This document shows, in pieces, positions 18,024-24,890 of a DNA stretch of 25,032 nt; position 1 is the first letter of the stretch; every line of letters starts with the position of its first letter. Location: positions 1 through 25,032 of the forward strand of contig CAYYGL010000060.1 of the NCBI GenBank assembly GCA_964471235.1. The letters run 5' to 3'. This DNA comes from CAYYGL01 sp964471235. Its GTDB lineage: Bacteria; Calditrichota; Calditrichia; RBG-13-44-9; J075. The position numbers were made by a program, and so were the translations under genes. The notes beneath the pieces were generated by a model. The model was not told the origin of the DNA. It ran no database searches and worked only from the letters and a program-made list of their open reading frames with translations.

Positions 18024-18545
18024 TCAACCCTGGCGGGAAAAGATATTCTTAATCGTCTCCCAGAGTCTTCGGAAGAACGTTCTCAGTCCGCCTCGCCTGG
18101 CAGCGGCGCCTTCCAATTCCGCTTGCAGGGATTCGAAAAACTGCTGGGTCATGGTTTTGGCAACGCCATTGAGCACCCGCTGCCCGGTACGCGCCAATAC
18201 CCCGGTTAATTTGGCTTCACCGGAAAAAACCACCTCCGTTTGCCGGGCGTTTACCGCCACCAGGGTCAGTTTCCCGGTGGCATTCACCGTGCCAATTTTG
18301 CCCACCATGTTCATCTTTAAGGTAAATTCCGAAGGCTCCGTTTTATCTACCACCGACATCTTCCCTTTAAAATCTCCATTTACCGGACCCATTTTCACCG
18401 CAAAAACAGCGTTATACGTGTCATTACCGGTGGGTTCCAATTTCTGCACCCCGGGGGTGGCACGTGCCAGAACATCCGGGTCCATCAGCATTTTCCAGAC
18501 GGTTGCCTGATCCGCATTCAACGTGTGTTTACCATCCAATCGCAT
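18024..18545 (-). CDS. coxG: CoxG-like SRPBCC protein, molybdenum hydroxylase accessory
   Basis: The protein has 173 residues and the CoxG pattern: MRLDGKHTLNA at the start, VWKMLMDPDVLARATPGV, and GPVNGDFKGKM, in an SRPBCC fold. The C-terminal 25 residues (Arg-rich, then LWETIKNIF) form an amphipathic helix. In Oligotropha, CoxG is reported to help anchor CO dehydrogenase to the membrane, and homologues accompany many molybdenum hydroxylases. The second ATG, at 18545, is chosen because AGAGGAGG lies 5-12 nt before it; the ATG at 18563 would place that Shine-Dalgarno sequence inside the coding region. It lies on the same strand as coxSLM but 6.6 kb upstream, separated by two secreted-protein genes. 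Confidence 0.88.
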   Translation of the reverse strand: MRLDGKHTLNADQATVWKMLMDPDVLARATPGVQKLEPTGNDTYNAVFAVKMGPVNGDFKGKMSVVDKTEPSEFTLKMNMVGKIGTVNATGKLTLVAVNARQTEVVFSGEAKLTGVLARTGQRVLNGVAKTMTQQFFESLQAELEGAAARRGGLRTFFRRLWETIKNIFSRQG

Positions 18546-18791
18546 GATGCCTCCTCTGATCATTCTGTTCCAAATTCAAATTTTTCTGAAAACTATCGCT
18601 TTTCTGCTTGTATAACAGGGAATTCAAAATTATTTTTGTATGTGAATGATGCATGGCAATTTAAGTGAAATTAAAATTTTACCCAATACCTGTATTTTAA
18701 AATACACCCGGATGCCAATCCAAAACTGCTACTTTATTTGAAAAACTTGATGCAGGCTGCCTCTACAAGTGATTGAAGAGAGGTAATTCCG

Positions 18792-18905
18792 ATGAATGTC
18801 AAACCATCACAACATTTTCGTGAAATGAATATAATAACCAGGTATTTAAAATGTCAATTGTTATCCGGCTACCAATTGAAATTCCTTGAAAATTTTGGAG
18901 CATAA
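18792..18905 (+). CDS. Possible 37-aa leader or small protein
   Basis: ATG at 18792 follows AGAGGT with about 8 nt spacing, a plausible Shine-Dalgarno sequence. The frame runs 37 codons to TAA: MNVKPSQHFREMNIITRYLK, then SGYQLKFLENFGA. No family is recognised and no membrane segment or repeat is seen. A terminator-like hairpin lies 84 bp downstream, before the WS/DGAT gene. It may be an independent small gene, a leader peptide, or chance. Confidence 0.3.
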   Translation: MNVKPSQHFREMNIITRYLKCQLLSGYQLKFLENFGA

Positions 18906-18989
18906 TCCCTGAATTTTTATTTCATACGTTTGTTCGATAAGGCAGTGTTTTCCCGAACGACAACACGCATCCCCTGCAATGAAGATTAT

Positions 18990-19015
18990 CACCTGTCCCG
19001 GTGACGGGTGTTTTT
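18990..19015 (+). terminator. Terminator-like hairpin in the WS/DGAT leader
   Basis: CACCTGTC pairs with GACGGGTG (8 bp, one G-U pair) around the loop CCGGT and is followed by TTTTT. It lies 45 bp before the WS/DGAT start codon on the same strand. No large plus-strand gene lies upstream, so it either ends a small transcript (18792-18905) or acts as an attenuator. Confidence 0.55.
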
Positions 19016-19060
19016 ACCATATTCGATCATCACCAACAAAGAAGATATTGAGGTAAGAGG

Positions 19061-20458
19061 ATGAAAGAGAAGTCTACGGTTCCGGAGCGGGAGCCAATGG
19101 CGAATGTGGATATCGCCTGGCTACACATGGAAACGCCCACCAATTTAATGATGATTACCGGAATTCTGTTTTTTGAGAAGCCATTGACTTACGATCAATT
19201 GGTGGAGGTATTGGCAGAACGCCTCCTGAAGTTTAAGCGGTTCCGGCAGCGAGTGGTGAATTATCAGAAGTCTTTTAAACAAACTTATTGGGAGACGGTG
19301 CCGGATTTTGATATTCACGAGCATGTGGTGCGGGAAGAACTGCCGCCGCCGGGTGATCATCAGGCACTGCAGGAACATGTCAGCAAGCTGATGAGCACCC
19401 CGCTGGATTTTAACAAACCGCTCTGGCAGTTTCATTTGATCGAGGATTTTCAGGGAGGTAGCGCGGTAATCGGCAGATTGCATCATTGCATTGCCGACGG
19501 CACTGCCCTGGTTCGGGTGCTGCTTTCTTTAACCGATGAAACGGCAGACCCGCCAGCACCACCTCCGCCCACCGGAGTTCATGAGAAAATCGCAGCCGAA
19601 GACCCGCGTCGCTCCGCTTCTGTAAAAAGCTGGGGGTTGGGAAGCAAACTCCTCAAGCAACATCCCCAGCGAAAAGAGCATTTAGCTAAATGGCTGCAAT
19701 ACGCCAAACTGGGCGCCGGGGCGGTTTCCACACTGAGCAAACTGGTCTTCCGCCCGTTTGATCCCAAAACGCTGTTCCGGGGTAATTTAGGGGTGGAAAA
19801 ACGCGCCGCCTGGTCAAAACCGCTCCCCTTAAATGATGTGAAAGCCATTGGCAAAAGCCTGGGCGCCACGGTAAATGATGTGTTGTTAACCGCCATGGTG
19901 GGTGGTTTGCGGCGCTACCTGGTGCAGCATGGGCAAACCATCGGGAAACTGAACATCCATGCCGCGGTGCCGGTAAACCTGCGCCCGGTGGATGCCCCGC
20001 TGGAAATGGGCAATTATTTCGGCCTGGTCTTCCCCTCCCTGCCAGTGGGGATTGAAGACCCGGTCAAACGACTGAAGGTGTTGCACCGGCGGATGGAAGC
20101 CATCAAACGCTCCCCGGAAGCCATGGTTACCTTTGGAGTGCTCCAGGCTATGGGCATGGCGCCGGGCGAACTGGAAAGTTTTATTGTGAATTTTCTGGGG
20201 AAGAAAAGCACTGCGGTAATGACCAATGTGCCCGGTCCCCGGGAAACCATTTACCTCGCCGGTTCGCCGCTGAAAAGCCTGATGTTCTGGGTGCCGCAAT
20301 CCGGCAGGGTGGGAATGGGCATCAGCATTTTGAGCTACGCCGGGCAGGTTTACCTGGGCGTTACCACCGATGCCCAACTGGTGCCGGACCCGGATACCAT
20401 CATTGAGGGATTCTATGAAGAATTTGATGCCCTGTTGATGTTGATTAAAAATGATTAA
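19061..20458 (+). CDS. Wax ester synthase / diacylglycerol acyltransferase (WS/DGAT)
   Basis: The 465-residue enzyme joins a fatty acyl-CoA to a long-chain alcohol or to diacylglycerol, making storage neutral lipids at the membrane. The acyltransferase active-site motif HHxxxDG is intact as HHCIADG at 141-147. The N-terminal NVDIAWLHMETPTNLMMITG region and the C-terminal domain motifs VNDVLLTAMVGGLRRYL, MTNVPGPRE and GMGISILSYAGQVYLGV also match. Length is typical for bacterial members. The ATG is preceded by GAGGTAAGAGG. The family is best known from Actinobacteria and Gammaproteobacteria, so its presence in an apparent FCB genome is less common. It is followed 230 bp later by HMG-CoA reductase on the same strand. 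Confidence 0.93.
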   Translation: MKEKSTVPEREPMANVDIAWLHMETPTNLMMITGILFFEKPLTYDQLVEVLAERLLKFKRFRQRVVNYQKSFKQTYWETVPDFDIHEHVVREELPPPGDHQALQEHVSKLMSTPLDFNKPLWQFHLIEDFQGGSAVIGRLHHCIADGTALVRVLLSLTDETADPPAPPPPTGVHEKIAAEDPRRSASVKSWGLGSKLLKQHPQRKEHLAKWLQYAKLGAGAVSTLSKLVFRPFDPKTLFRGNLGVEKRAAWSKPLPLNDVKAIGKSLGATVNDVLLTAMVGGLRRYLVQHGQTIGKLNIHAAVPVNLRPVDAPLEMGNYFGLVFPSLPVGIEDPVKRLKVLHRRMEAIKRSPEAMVTFGVLQAMGMAPGELESFIVNFLGKKSTAVMTNVPGPRETIYLAGSPLKSLMFWVPQSGRVGMGISILSYAGQVYLGVTTDAQLVPDPDTIIEGFYEEFDALLMLIKND

Positions 20459-20481
20459 AGATAACAGATTAAAGGTTAGAA

Positions 20482-20509
20482 GTGAATAGTGAGTGGTGAA
20501 TCGTGAATT
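20482..20509 (+). repeat. Four tandem copies of a 7-bp unit
   Basis: GTGAATA, GTGAGTG, GTGAATC and GTGAATT follow each other without gaps between the WS/DGAT and HMG-CoA reductase genes. The rest of this 230-bp gap holds the short hairpin CAATGA/TCATTG near 20622-20641 and nothing else recognised. Confidence 0.6.
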
Positions 20510-20688
20510 GGCGGATGAGGGACACCGTAGTAGAGTAATTGGATGAGGGGTAGAGTGGTAAATGTTTTCTCACTTCTTACTTTCAGCTTTGTGGCTCGTC
20601 ACGTATCCGTTTCATTCATCTACAATGAATAATCAGTCATTGGTTATATATCGTTGTAAACCCATATCTTAAACCCTCAGGAGGTCTT

Positions 20689-22230
20689 ATGGCTTTTCCC
20701 AGTTTATTATTAAAGCAATTGTATACGTTCGGCAGTTTGGAGAACGATGATCATGGGGTTCGGTTTGCCGTTAAAAACCGGCTGAGCGATGCCAAAGTTA
20801 CCGGTATCCGTCAATTGGAAATCAATGGAAAACAAATCCCGCTGGAGAACATCAAGATTAAATTGGATGACGGTCAGGAGCTCATCCCCTCTCAGGTGAG
20901 TGAGAACTCACCAATTGATTTTCCATTGCGCCGGGTGATGGAGCTACATGTACAGATGCCCCCCCTGCCGGAAGGGAAACACAAAATCGAACTGGCATTT
21001 ATAACCAAGCCGTACGGGAAATTAAAACTCAAGGTTCAGGATGCCATTTCCAAACGAGATGAAAACCTGATTCGCATTCCCCGTGACCGGCAGGATGATT
21101 ACGGCGATGAGATCATCAAAAAGCGGCAACAGTTTATAAAGGAATTTACCGGGGTGGAATGCACACACATTTGCAGTTACTCTTTTGATCCCCACGTTAC
21201 CCATGGAAATATTGAGCAATTTACCGGGGTGGCGCAGGTACCGTTGGGACTTGCCGGTCCCATTCGTATAAACGGCGAACATGCCCGGGGGGATTTTATC
21301 ATCCCGATGGCAACGGCCGAAGGAACGCTGGTAGCGTCTTACAATCGGGGGATGAAGTTGTTGAATTTAAACGGGGGTGTAAAATGCACGGTCATTGGCG
21401 ACGCCATGCAGCGGGCGCCGGTATTTGTGTTTGAAGATGCCCGGGGCGCCCGGGAGTTTGTGAATTGGGTGAATGAAAATATCGCCAAAATCCGGGAGGA
21501 GGCGGAAGCCACTTCCAGTGTGGCAAAATTGCAGTATATTGATTCTTACCTTGCTAATAAATTTGCTTACCTGCGATTTAATTTTTCCACCGGTGATGCC
21601 GCCGGGCAAAACATGGTGGGCAGGGCAACCTTTGCCGCCTGTAGCTGGATTTTAGATAACTACGACGGCGTAAAGCATTTCTACCTGGAATCCAATTTTG
21701 CCACCGACAAGAAAGCTTCCCAGGTGAATATCATGCGCACCCGCGGGAAACGAGTCGTTGCCGAAGCGACCATCAATCGCGATACGCTGATTCAAACCAT
21801 GCGGGTGGAGCCGGAGATGCTCACCTATCACGCCAACGTTGCCAATGTGGGGTCGATTCTCTCCGGCGCCAATAACAACGGGCTGCATTCCGCCAACGGC
21901 ATTACCGCCATGTTCATCGCCACCGGGCAGGATGTCGCCAATGTGGCAGAATCCTCCGCCGGGATCATTTACGTGGAGTTAACCCCGGAAAAAGACCTCT
22001 ATATCTCCATCACCATTCCCTCGTTGATTGTTGCCACCTATGGCGGCGGCACCGGGCTGCCCACCCAGCGGGAATGCCTGGAAATTTTGGGCTGCTGGGG
22101 GAAAGGCAAGGTGAATAAGCTGGCGGAGATCATCGCCGGGGTGGTGCTGGCGGGTGAACTCTCCCTGGCAGCCGCAATCTCCTCTTCCGATTGGGTCTCC
22201 AGCCATGAGGAATACGGCAGGAATCGATAG
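20689..22230 (+). CDS. HMG-CoA reductase with unassigned N-terminal extension
   Basis: The enzyme reduces HMG-CoA to mevalonate with NAD(P)H, the committing step of the mevalonate route to isoprenoids. All four catalytic residues are visible: Glu211 in MATAEGTLVAS, Lys341 in TDKKASQVN, Asp415 in GQDVANVAESS, and His506 in DWVSSHEEYG close to the C-terminus. The cofactor loop is STGDAAGQNMVG at 300-311, and YGGGTGLPTQ (451-460) is the late conserved motif. The arrangement is class I-like. The protein has 513 residues; the catalytic part starts near 125. The first 120 residues (KVTGIRQLEINGKQIP, then LHVQMPPLPEGKHKIEL) look beta-rich and match no domain I can name. AGGAGG precedes the ATG. Confidence 0.95.
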   Translation: MAFPSLLLKQLYTFGSLENDDHGVRFAVKNRLSDAKVTGIRQLEINGKQIPLENIKIKLDDGQELIPSQVSENSPIDFPLRRVMELHVQMPPLPEGKHKIELAFITKPYGKLKLKVQDAISKRDENLIRIPRDRQDDYGDEIIKKRQQFIKEFTGVECTHICSYSFDPHVTHGNIEQFTGVAQVPLGLAGPIRINGEHARGDFIIPMATAEGTLVASYNRGMKLLNLNGGVKCTVIGDAMQRAPVFVFEDARGAREFVNWVNENIAKIREEAEATSSVAKLQYIDSYLANKFAYLRFNFSTGDAAGQNMVGRATFAACSWILDNYDGVKHFYLESNFATDKKASQVNIMRTRGKRVVAEATINRDTLIQTMRVEPEMLTYHANVANVGSILSGANNNGLHSANGITAMFIATGQDVANVAESSAGIIYVELTPEKDLYISITIPSLIVATYGGGTGLPTQRECLEILGCWGKGKVNKLAEIIAGVVLAGELSLAAAISSSDWVSSHEEYGRNR

Positions 22231-22435
22231 GAGCCACAAAATTTATTCTGTGACACCTGTCTCCCGGTAAAAAAGATGAACACCGGAACAGATACGAAAA
22301 GGGAAACGAAAATTGACAGTTTAGGAAATCTATTCGGAATGATGAACCCGGTAAACATGGTCAGAAGAAGTAAACACCGAATGGCCGGGTTGCGAATATC
22401 CTACAAACATTTCCTAAACGTTAAGGGAGTAGCGT

Positions 22436-22903
22436 GTGAAGATCACCATTGAAATCGAGCGGCAATTCCATACGCCGGCGTCTGTTGAGCAGGTTTTTGA
22501 GGTGCTGGCGGATGTGCCGCGATCGGCATCTCATTTCCCAAAGGCAAATAAAATCGAACCGATGGATGAGAATGTTTTTCGCTGGGAGTTGGAACAGGTG
22601 GGACCGCCGCCCTATTCCACCCAACCCATCTACGCCTGCCGCTATCACATTGAACCGGAAAACGGCATTATACGTTGGGAACCGGTCGAGGGGATCGGCA
22701 ATGTGGAATTGAGCGGCCAATGGCGCTTCCGCCCTTCGGAGCAAAGCACGGAAATCCATCTCAGAATGAAAGGCATTTTGCATACGCCGCTGCCGTCGTT
22801 CATGCGGTTTGTCGCCGAACCATTGATTACCCGGGAATTCGAATCCTATATCGATCAGTATGTGGAGAACTTACAACGCACATTTGACGGGAGTGGTGAA
22901 TGA
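22436..22903 (+). CDS. SRPBCC (START/polyketide cyclase-like) family protein
   Basis: This 155-residue protein has the SRPBCC pattern: a first strand MKITIEIERQF, a helix SVEQVFEVLADVPRSASHFP, antiparallel strands with a Trp-rich middle (FRWELEQVG, IIRWEPVEG, GQWRFRPS), and a long C-terminal helix FESYIDQYVENLQRTF. Such proteins bind hydrophobic ligands in a deep pocket. No catalytic residue can be assigned. It starts with GTG after AAGGGAG, and its TGA stop overlaps the ATG of the next gene (ATGA), so the two are translationally coupled. It is only distantly similar to the CoxG-like protein in the same window. Confidence 0.78.
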   Translation: MKITIEIERQFHTPASVEQVFEVLADVPRSASHFPKANKIEPMDENVFRWELEQVGPPPYSTQPIYACRYHIEPENGIIRWEPVEGIGNVELSGQWRFRPSEQSTEIHLRMKGILHTPLPSFMRFVAEPLITREFESYIDQYVENLQRTFDGSGE

Positions 22904-23364
22904 GCAAATTGGCTGTGGGAACGCCGGCACCTGATTTTTCTTTGCAAAGCCACACTGGCGAAACCATCCGCTTACAGGATTACCGGGGACGCAAGCAGAT
23001 AGTGCTGGTATTTAACCGCGGCTTTTTTTGACCGTATTGCCGCCAGCATATAGCGCAGTTGCGCCGGGATTATGAAAAATTTACCCAATTGAATACCGAG
23101 ATTTTAGTAGTTGGTCCGGAAGACCTGCCCGCTTTTCAGGAATACTGGGAGAAGCATCAGTTACCGTTTGTCGGACTGCCGGACCCGGAACACAAGGTGT
23201 TGAACCTGTACGGGCAGGAGGTAAAGCTGTTGAAATTGGGCAGGCTGCCGGCAATGGCGGTAATCGATCAACACGGATTGATACGCTCTGTTCATTACGG
23301 CAGTTCGATGAGCGATATCCCCCGGAATGAAGAAGTATTGGCACTGTTAACCGAAAGTGATTAA
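22900..23364 (+). CDS. Peroxiredoxin-like selenoprotein with UxxC active site (TGA at codon 44 read as selenocysteine)
   Basis: The 154-residue product has the thioredoxin-fold redoxin pattern: GTPAPDFSLQSHTGETIRL, IVLVFNRGFF, then the active site, RQHIAQLRRDYEKF, LPDPEHKVLNLYGQEVKLLK and ALLTESD at the end. The single in-frame TGA (23029-23031) falls where relatives have the first Cys of CPYC, giving U44-P-Y-C47. The frame is open on both sides, conservation continues past the TGA, and a SECIS-like hairpin follows. Prx-like proteins with UxxC are a known class of bacterial selenoproteins, probably reducing peroxides or disulfides with thiol partners. The start overlaps the stop of the SRPBCC gene, and the 62-aa gene begins 25 bp after the stop. 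A standard gene caller would truncate it to a start near 23059. A sequencing error or nonsense mutation is the alternative. Confidence 0.85.
23029..23074 (+). promoter_or_regulatory. Candidate bacterial SECIS element with its UGA
   Basis: After the UGA at 23029-23031, GCGC (23053-23056) pairs with GCGC (23061-23064) around the loop AGUU. Below an internal loop, CATA (23047-23050) pairs with TATG (23071-23074). The apical loop begins 26 nt after UGA and has a G among its first two bases, in line with published bacterial SECIS rules. The pairing is short and was judged by eye. Confidence 0.6.
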
Positions 23365-23389
23365 CTTTGACGGTTGCCGGAGACTCAGA

Positions 23390-23578
23390 ATGATTACCAT
23401 CAAGATTTTAAATGCCCGGGAAGTTATTGAAAATGAAAAGGGGGCGGTCATATCCCGACTGGCTCCTTTTTTTGTCGATATCAATGCCAGGGTCGAGGAA
23501 GAGATTGTTCGCCAATTGAAGGAAGTGTTTGCGGAACGAAATATCCGGGCAGTCATTTCTATTGTGCCGGATGAATAA
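23390..23578 (+). CDS. Conserved-looking 62-aa protein of unknown function
   Basis: The start at 23390 is chosen because CGGAG lies about 8 nt upstream; a GTG at 23357 would overlap the previous gene. The protein (MITIKILNAREVIENEKGAV, then VDINARVEEEIVRQLKEVF and AVISIVPDE) alternates strand and helix and has no membrane segment, Cys or His motif. I do not recognise the family. It lies in a co-directional cluster between the selenoprotein and the DUF445 gene, with gaps of 25 and 85 bp, so it is probably cotranscribed. Confidence 0.7.
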   Translation: MITIKILNAREVIENEKGAVISRLAPFFVDINARVEEEIVRQLKEVFAERNIRAVISIVPDE

Positions 23579-23663
23579 AAATGGATAACCCGATTGCTAC
23601 TTTAAGACGTTGTATTGATGAGATTCCGATAACATCAGCCGGGGTTGGGCTGAGGGAATGCAC

Positions 23664-24890
23664 ATGAGCGAATCATTTTTCACCAGTGTTGAATTCTGGA
23701 AATACCTGAGTATTCCGGTGGTCGCTGCCTTTGTGGGCTGGTTGACCAACTATGTTGCGATTAAAATGTTGTTTTATCCGGTAGAGCCGATTGGCAAGCC
23801 ACCGTATTTGGGCTGGCAGGGGATTTTGCCCTCCAAAGCCGCCAAAATGGGCGCCATCACAGCGGATACCACTCTTTCCAAATTGGGCACTCTTAAAGAG
23901 GTGTTTGAATCCATGCAGCCTCAACGAATCGCCGAACACCTGATTCGCTATATTGGTCCCCGGGTGGATGCCTACGTGGAATGGATCATGCTGGAAGAAC
24001 ATCCCAAGCTCTGGAATTCCCTGCCGGATATCTTTAAAAGTTTTATCGCCAACATGGTGCGCCAGAAATTGCCCGAATCGGTTCATGCCATGATGGATGA
24101 AATCGGGGAGCAGGTGGAGGAGTTGGTGGATGTGAAGCAACTGGTAGTGGATGAGGTCACCAAAGATAAAACCATCATCAACCGCATCTTTCTGGAATGC
24201 GGCAAGGTGGAATTTCATTTTATCATTGTTTCCGGATTGTACTTCGGGTTTCCCTTCGGGCTGATTCAGATGGTGGTATGGTATTTTTATCCTGCCTGGT
24301 GGATTTTGCCCCTGTTTGGGGTTATCGTGGGCTATGCCACCAACTGGATTGCATTGCGGATAATATTTCAACCGTTGGAACCCAAAAAAATTGGACCGTT
24401 TGTTGTGCAGGGCCTGTTCTTAAAGCGGCAGAAAGAGGTGGCGGAAATCTGGTGTGATATTGTCACCCGGGAAGTCATCACCGTGCACAACATCATGCAC
24501 GCCATGCTGTTTGGTCCCAATTCAGAAAAAACCAACCAGATAATCCACCGCTACATTCGGGAAATTGTGGATTCGGCGGTGAGCATCATCAAACCGGTGG
24601 CGCAATTAGCATTTACATCGGAGGAATTTGACAAAATCCAGCTCTCCGCTTCGGAAAAAGCGCTGCTGGCAACCTCCTCCGCCTTCGATGATCCGGAATT
24701 TACCGAAGAACGCGCCCGGATCGTCAAAGCAATGATTCAGGAGCGGATGGAGAACCTACCCCCGGCAGAATTTCAGAACTTGCTCCGCCCGGCGTTTCAG
24801 GAAGATGAGATGAAGCTGATCTTGCTGGGTGCCGCCCTGGGCTTTGCCGCCGGCATGGCGCAGTTGTTCTTCGTGTTTGGGGGGATTTGA
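23664..24890 (+). CDS. DUF445 family membrane protein
   Basis: This 408-residue protein has DUF445 features: an N-terminal membrane helix with GWLTNYVAIKMLFYPVEPIG (about 25-44), a second copy of that motif in the middle, GYATNWIALRIIFQPLEPKK, and a C-terminal hydrophobic anchor (LILLGAALGFAAGMAQLFFVF). The two motifs each precede a conserved hydrophobic segment (PPYLGWQGILPSKAAKMG and GPFVVQGLFLKRQKEVAE), so the protein looks like an internal duplication. Helical charged segments lie between. The function of the family is not established; membrane or envelope roles have been proposed. The second ATG (23664) is preferred over 23658 because GAGGG then has normal spacing. It closes the cluster that starts at 22436. 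Confidence 0.88.
   Translation: MSESFFTSVEFWKYLSIPVVAAFVGWLTNYVAIKMLFYPVEPIGKPPYLGWQGILPSKAAKMGAITADTTLSKLGTLKEVFESMQPQRIAEHLIRYIGPRVDAYVEWIMLEEHPKLWNSLPDIFKSFIANMVRQKLPESVHAMMDEIGEQVEELVDVKQLVVDEVTKDKTIINRIFLECGKVEFHFIIVSGLYFGFPFGLIQMVVWYFYPAWWILPLFGVIVGYATNWIALRIIFQPLEPKKIGPFVVQGLFLKRQKEVAEIWCDIVTREVITVHNIMHAMLFGPNSEKTNQIIHRYIREIVDSAVSIIKPVAQLAFTSEEFDKIQLSASEKALLATSSAFDDPEFTEERARIVKAMIQERMENLPPAEFQNLLRPAFQEDEMKLILLGAALGFAAGMAQLFFVFGGI

Larger units (their letters stand above)
18564..19060. other. AT-rich divergent intergenic region and leader of the WS/DGAT gene
   Basis: About 500 bp separate the divergent coxG-like and WS/DGAT genes. Promoters for both should lie here, but none could be assigned. 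A small ORF (18792-18905) and a terminator-like hairpin (18990-19015) are listed separately; otherwise nothing is recognised. Confidence 0.5.

Noticed and set aside
17800..18510. Plus-strand 236-codon frame across the coxG / T9SS junction
   Set aside because: It overlaps two well supported minus-strand genes and has no domain signature.
18546..18563. Upstream ATG for the coxG-like gene
   Set aside because: AGAGGAGG lies between the two ATGs with ideal spacing to the second, where homologues begin.
23059..23364. Short redoxin starting at TTG 23059
   Set aside because: It would lack the active site and the first strand of the fold. The preceding in-frame sequence from 22900 is clearly part of the same protein.
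22900..23364. Redoxin as a nonsense-mutated pseudogene
   Set aside because: The only lesion is TGA exactly at the catalytic Cys codon, with a hairpin after it and no other decay. Selenocysteine is the simpler explanation, though not proven.
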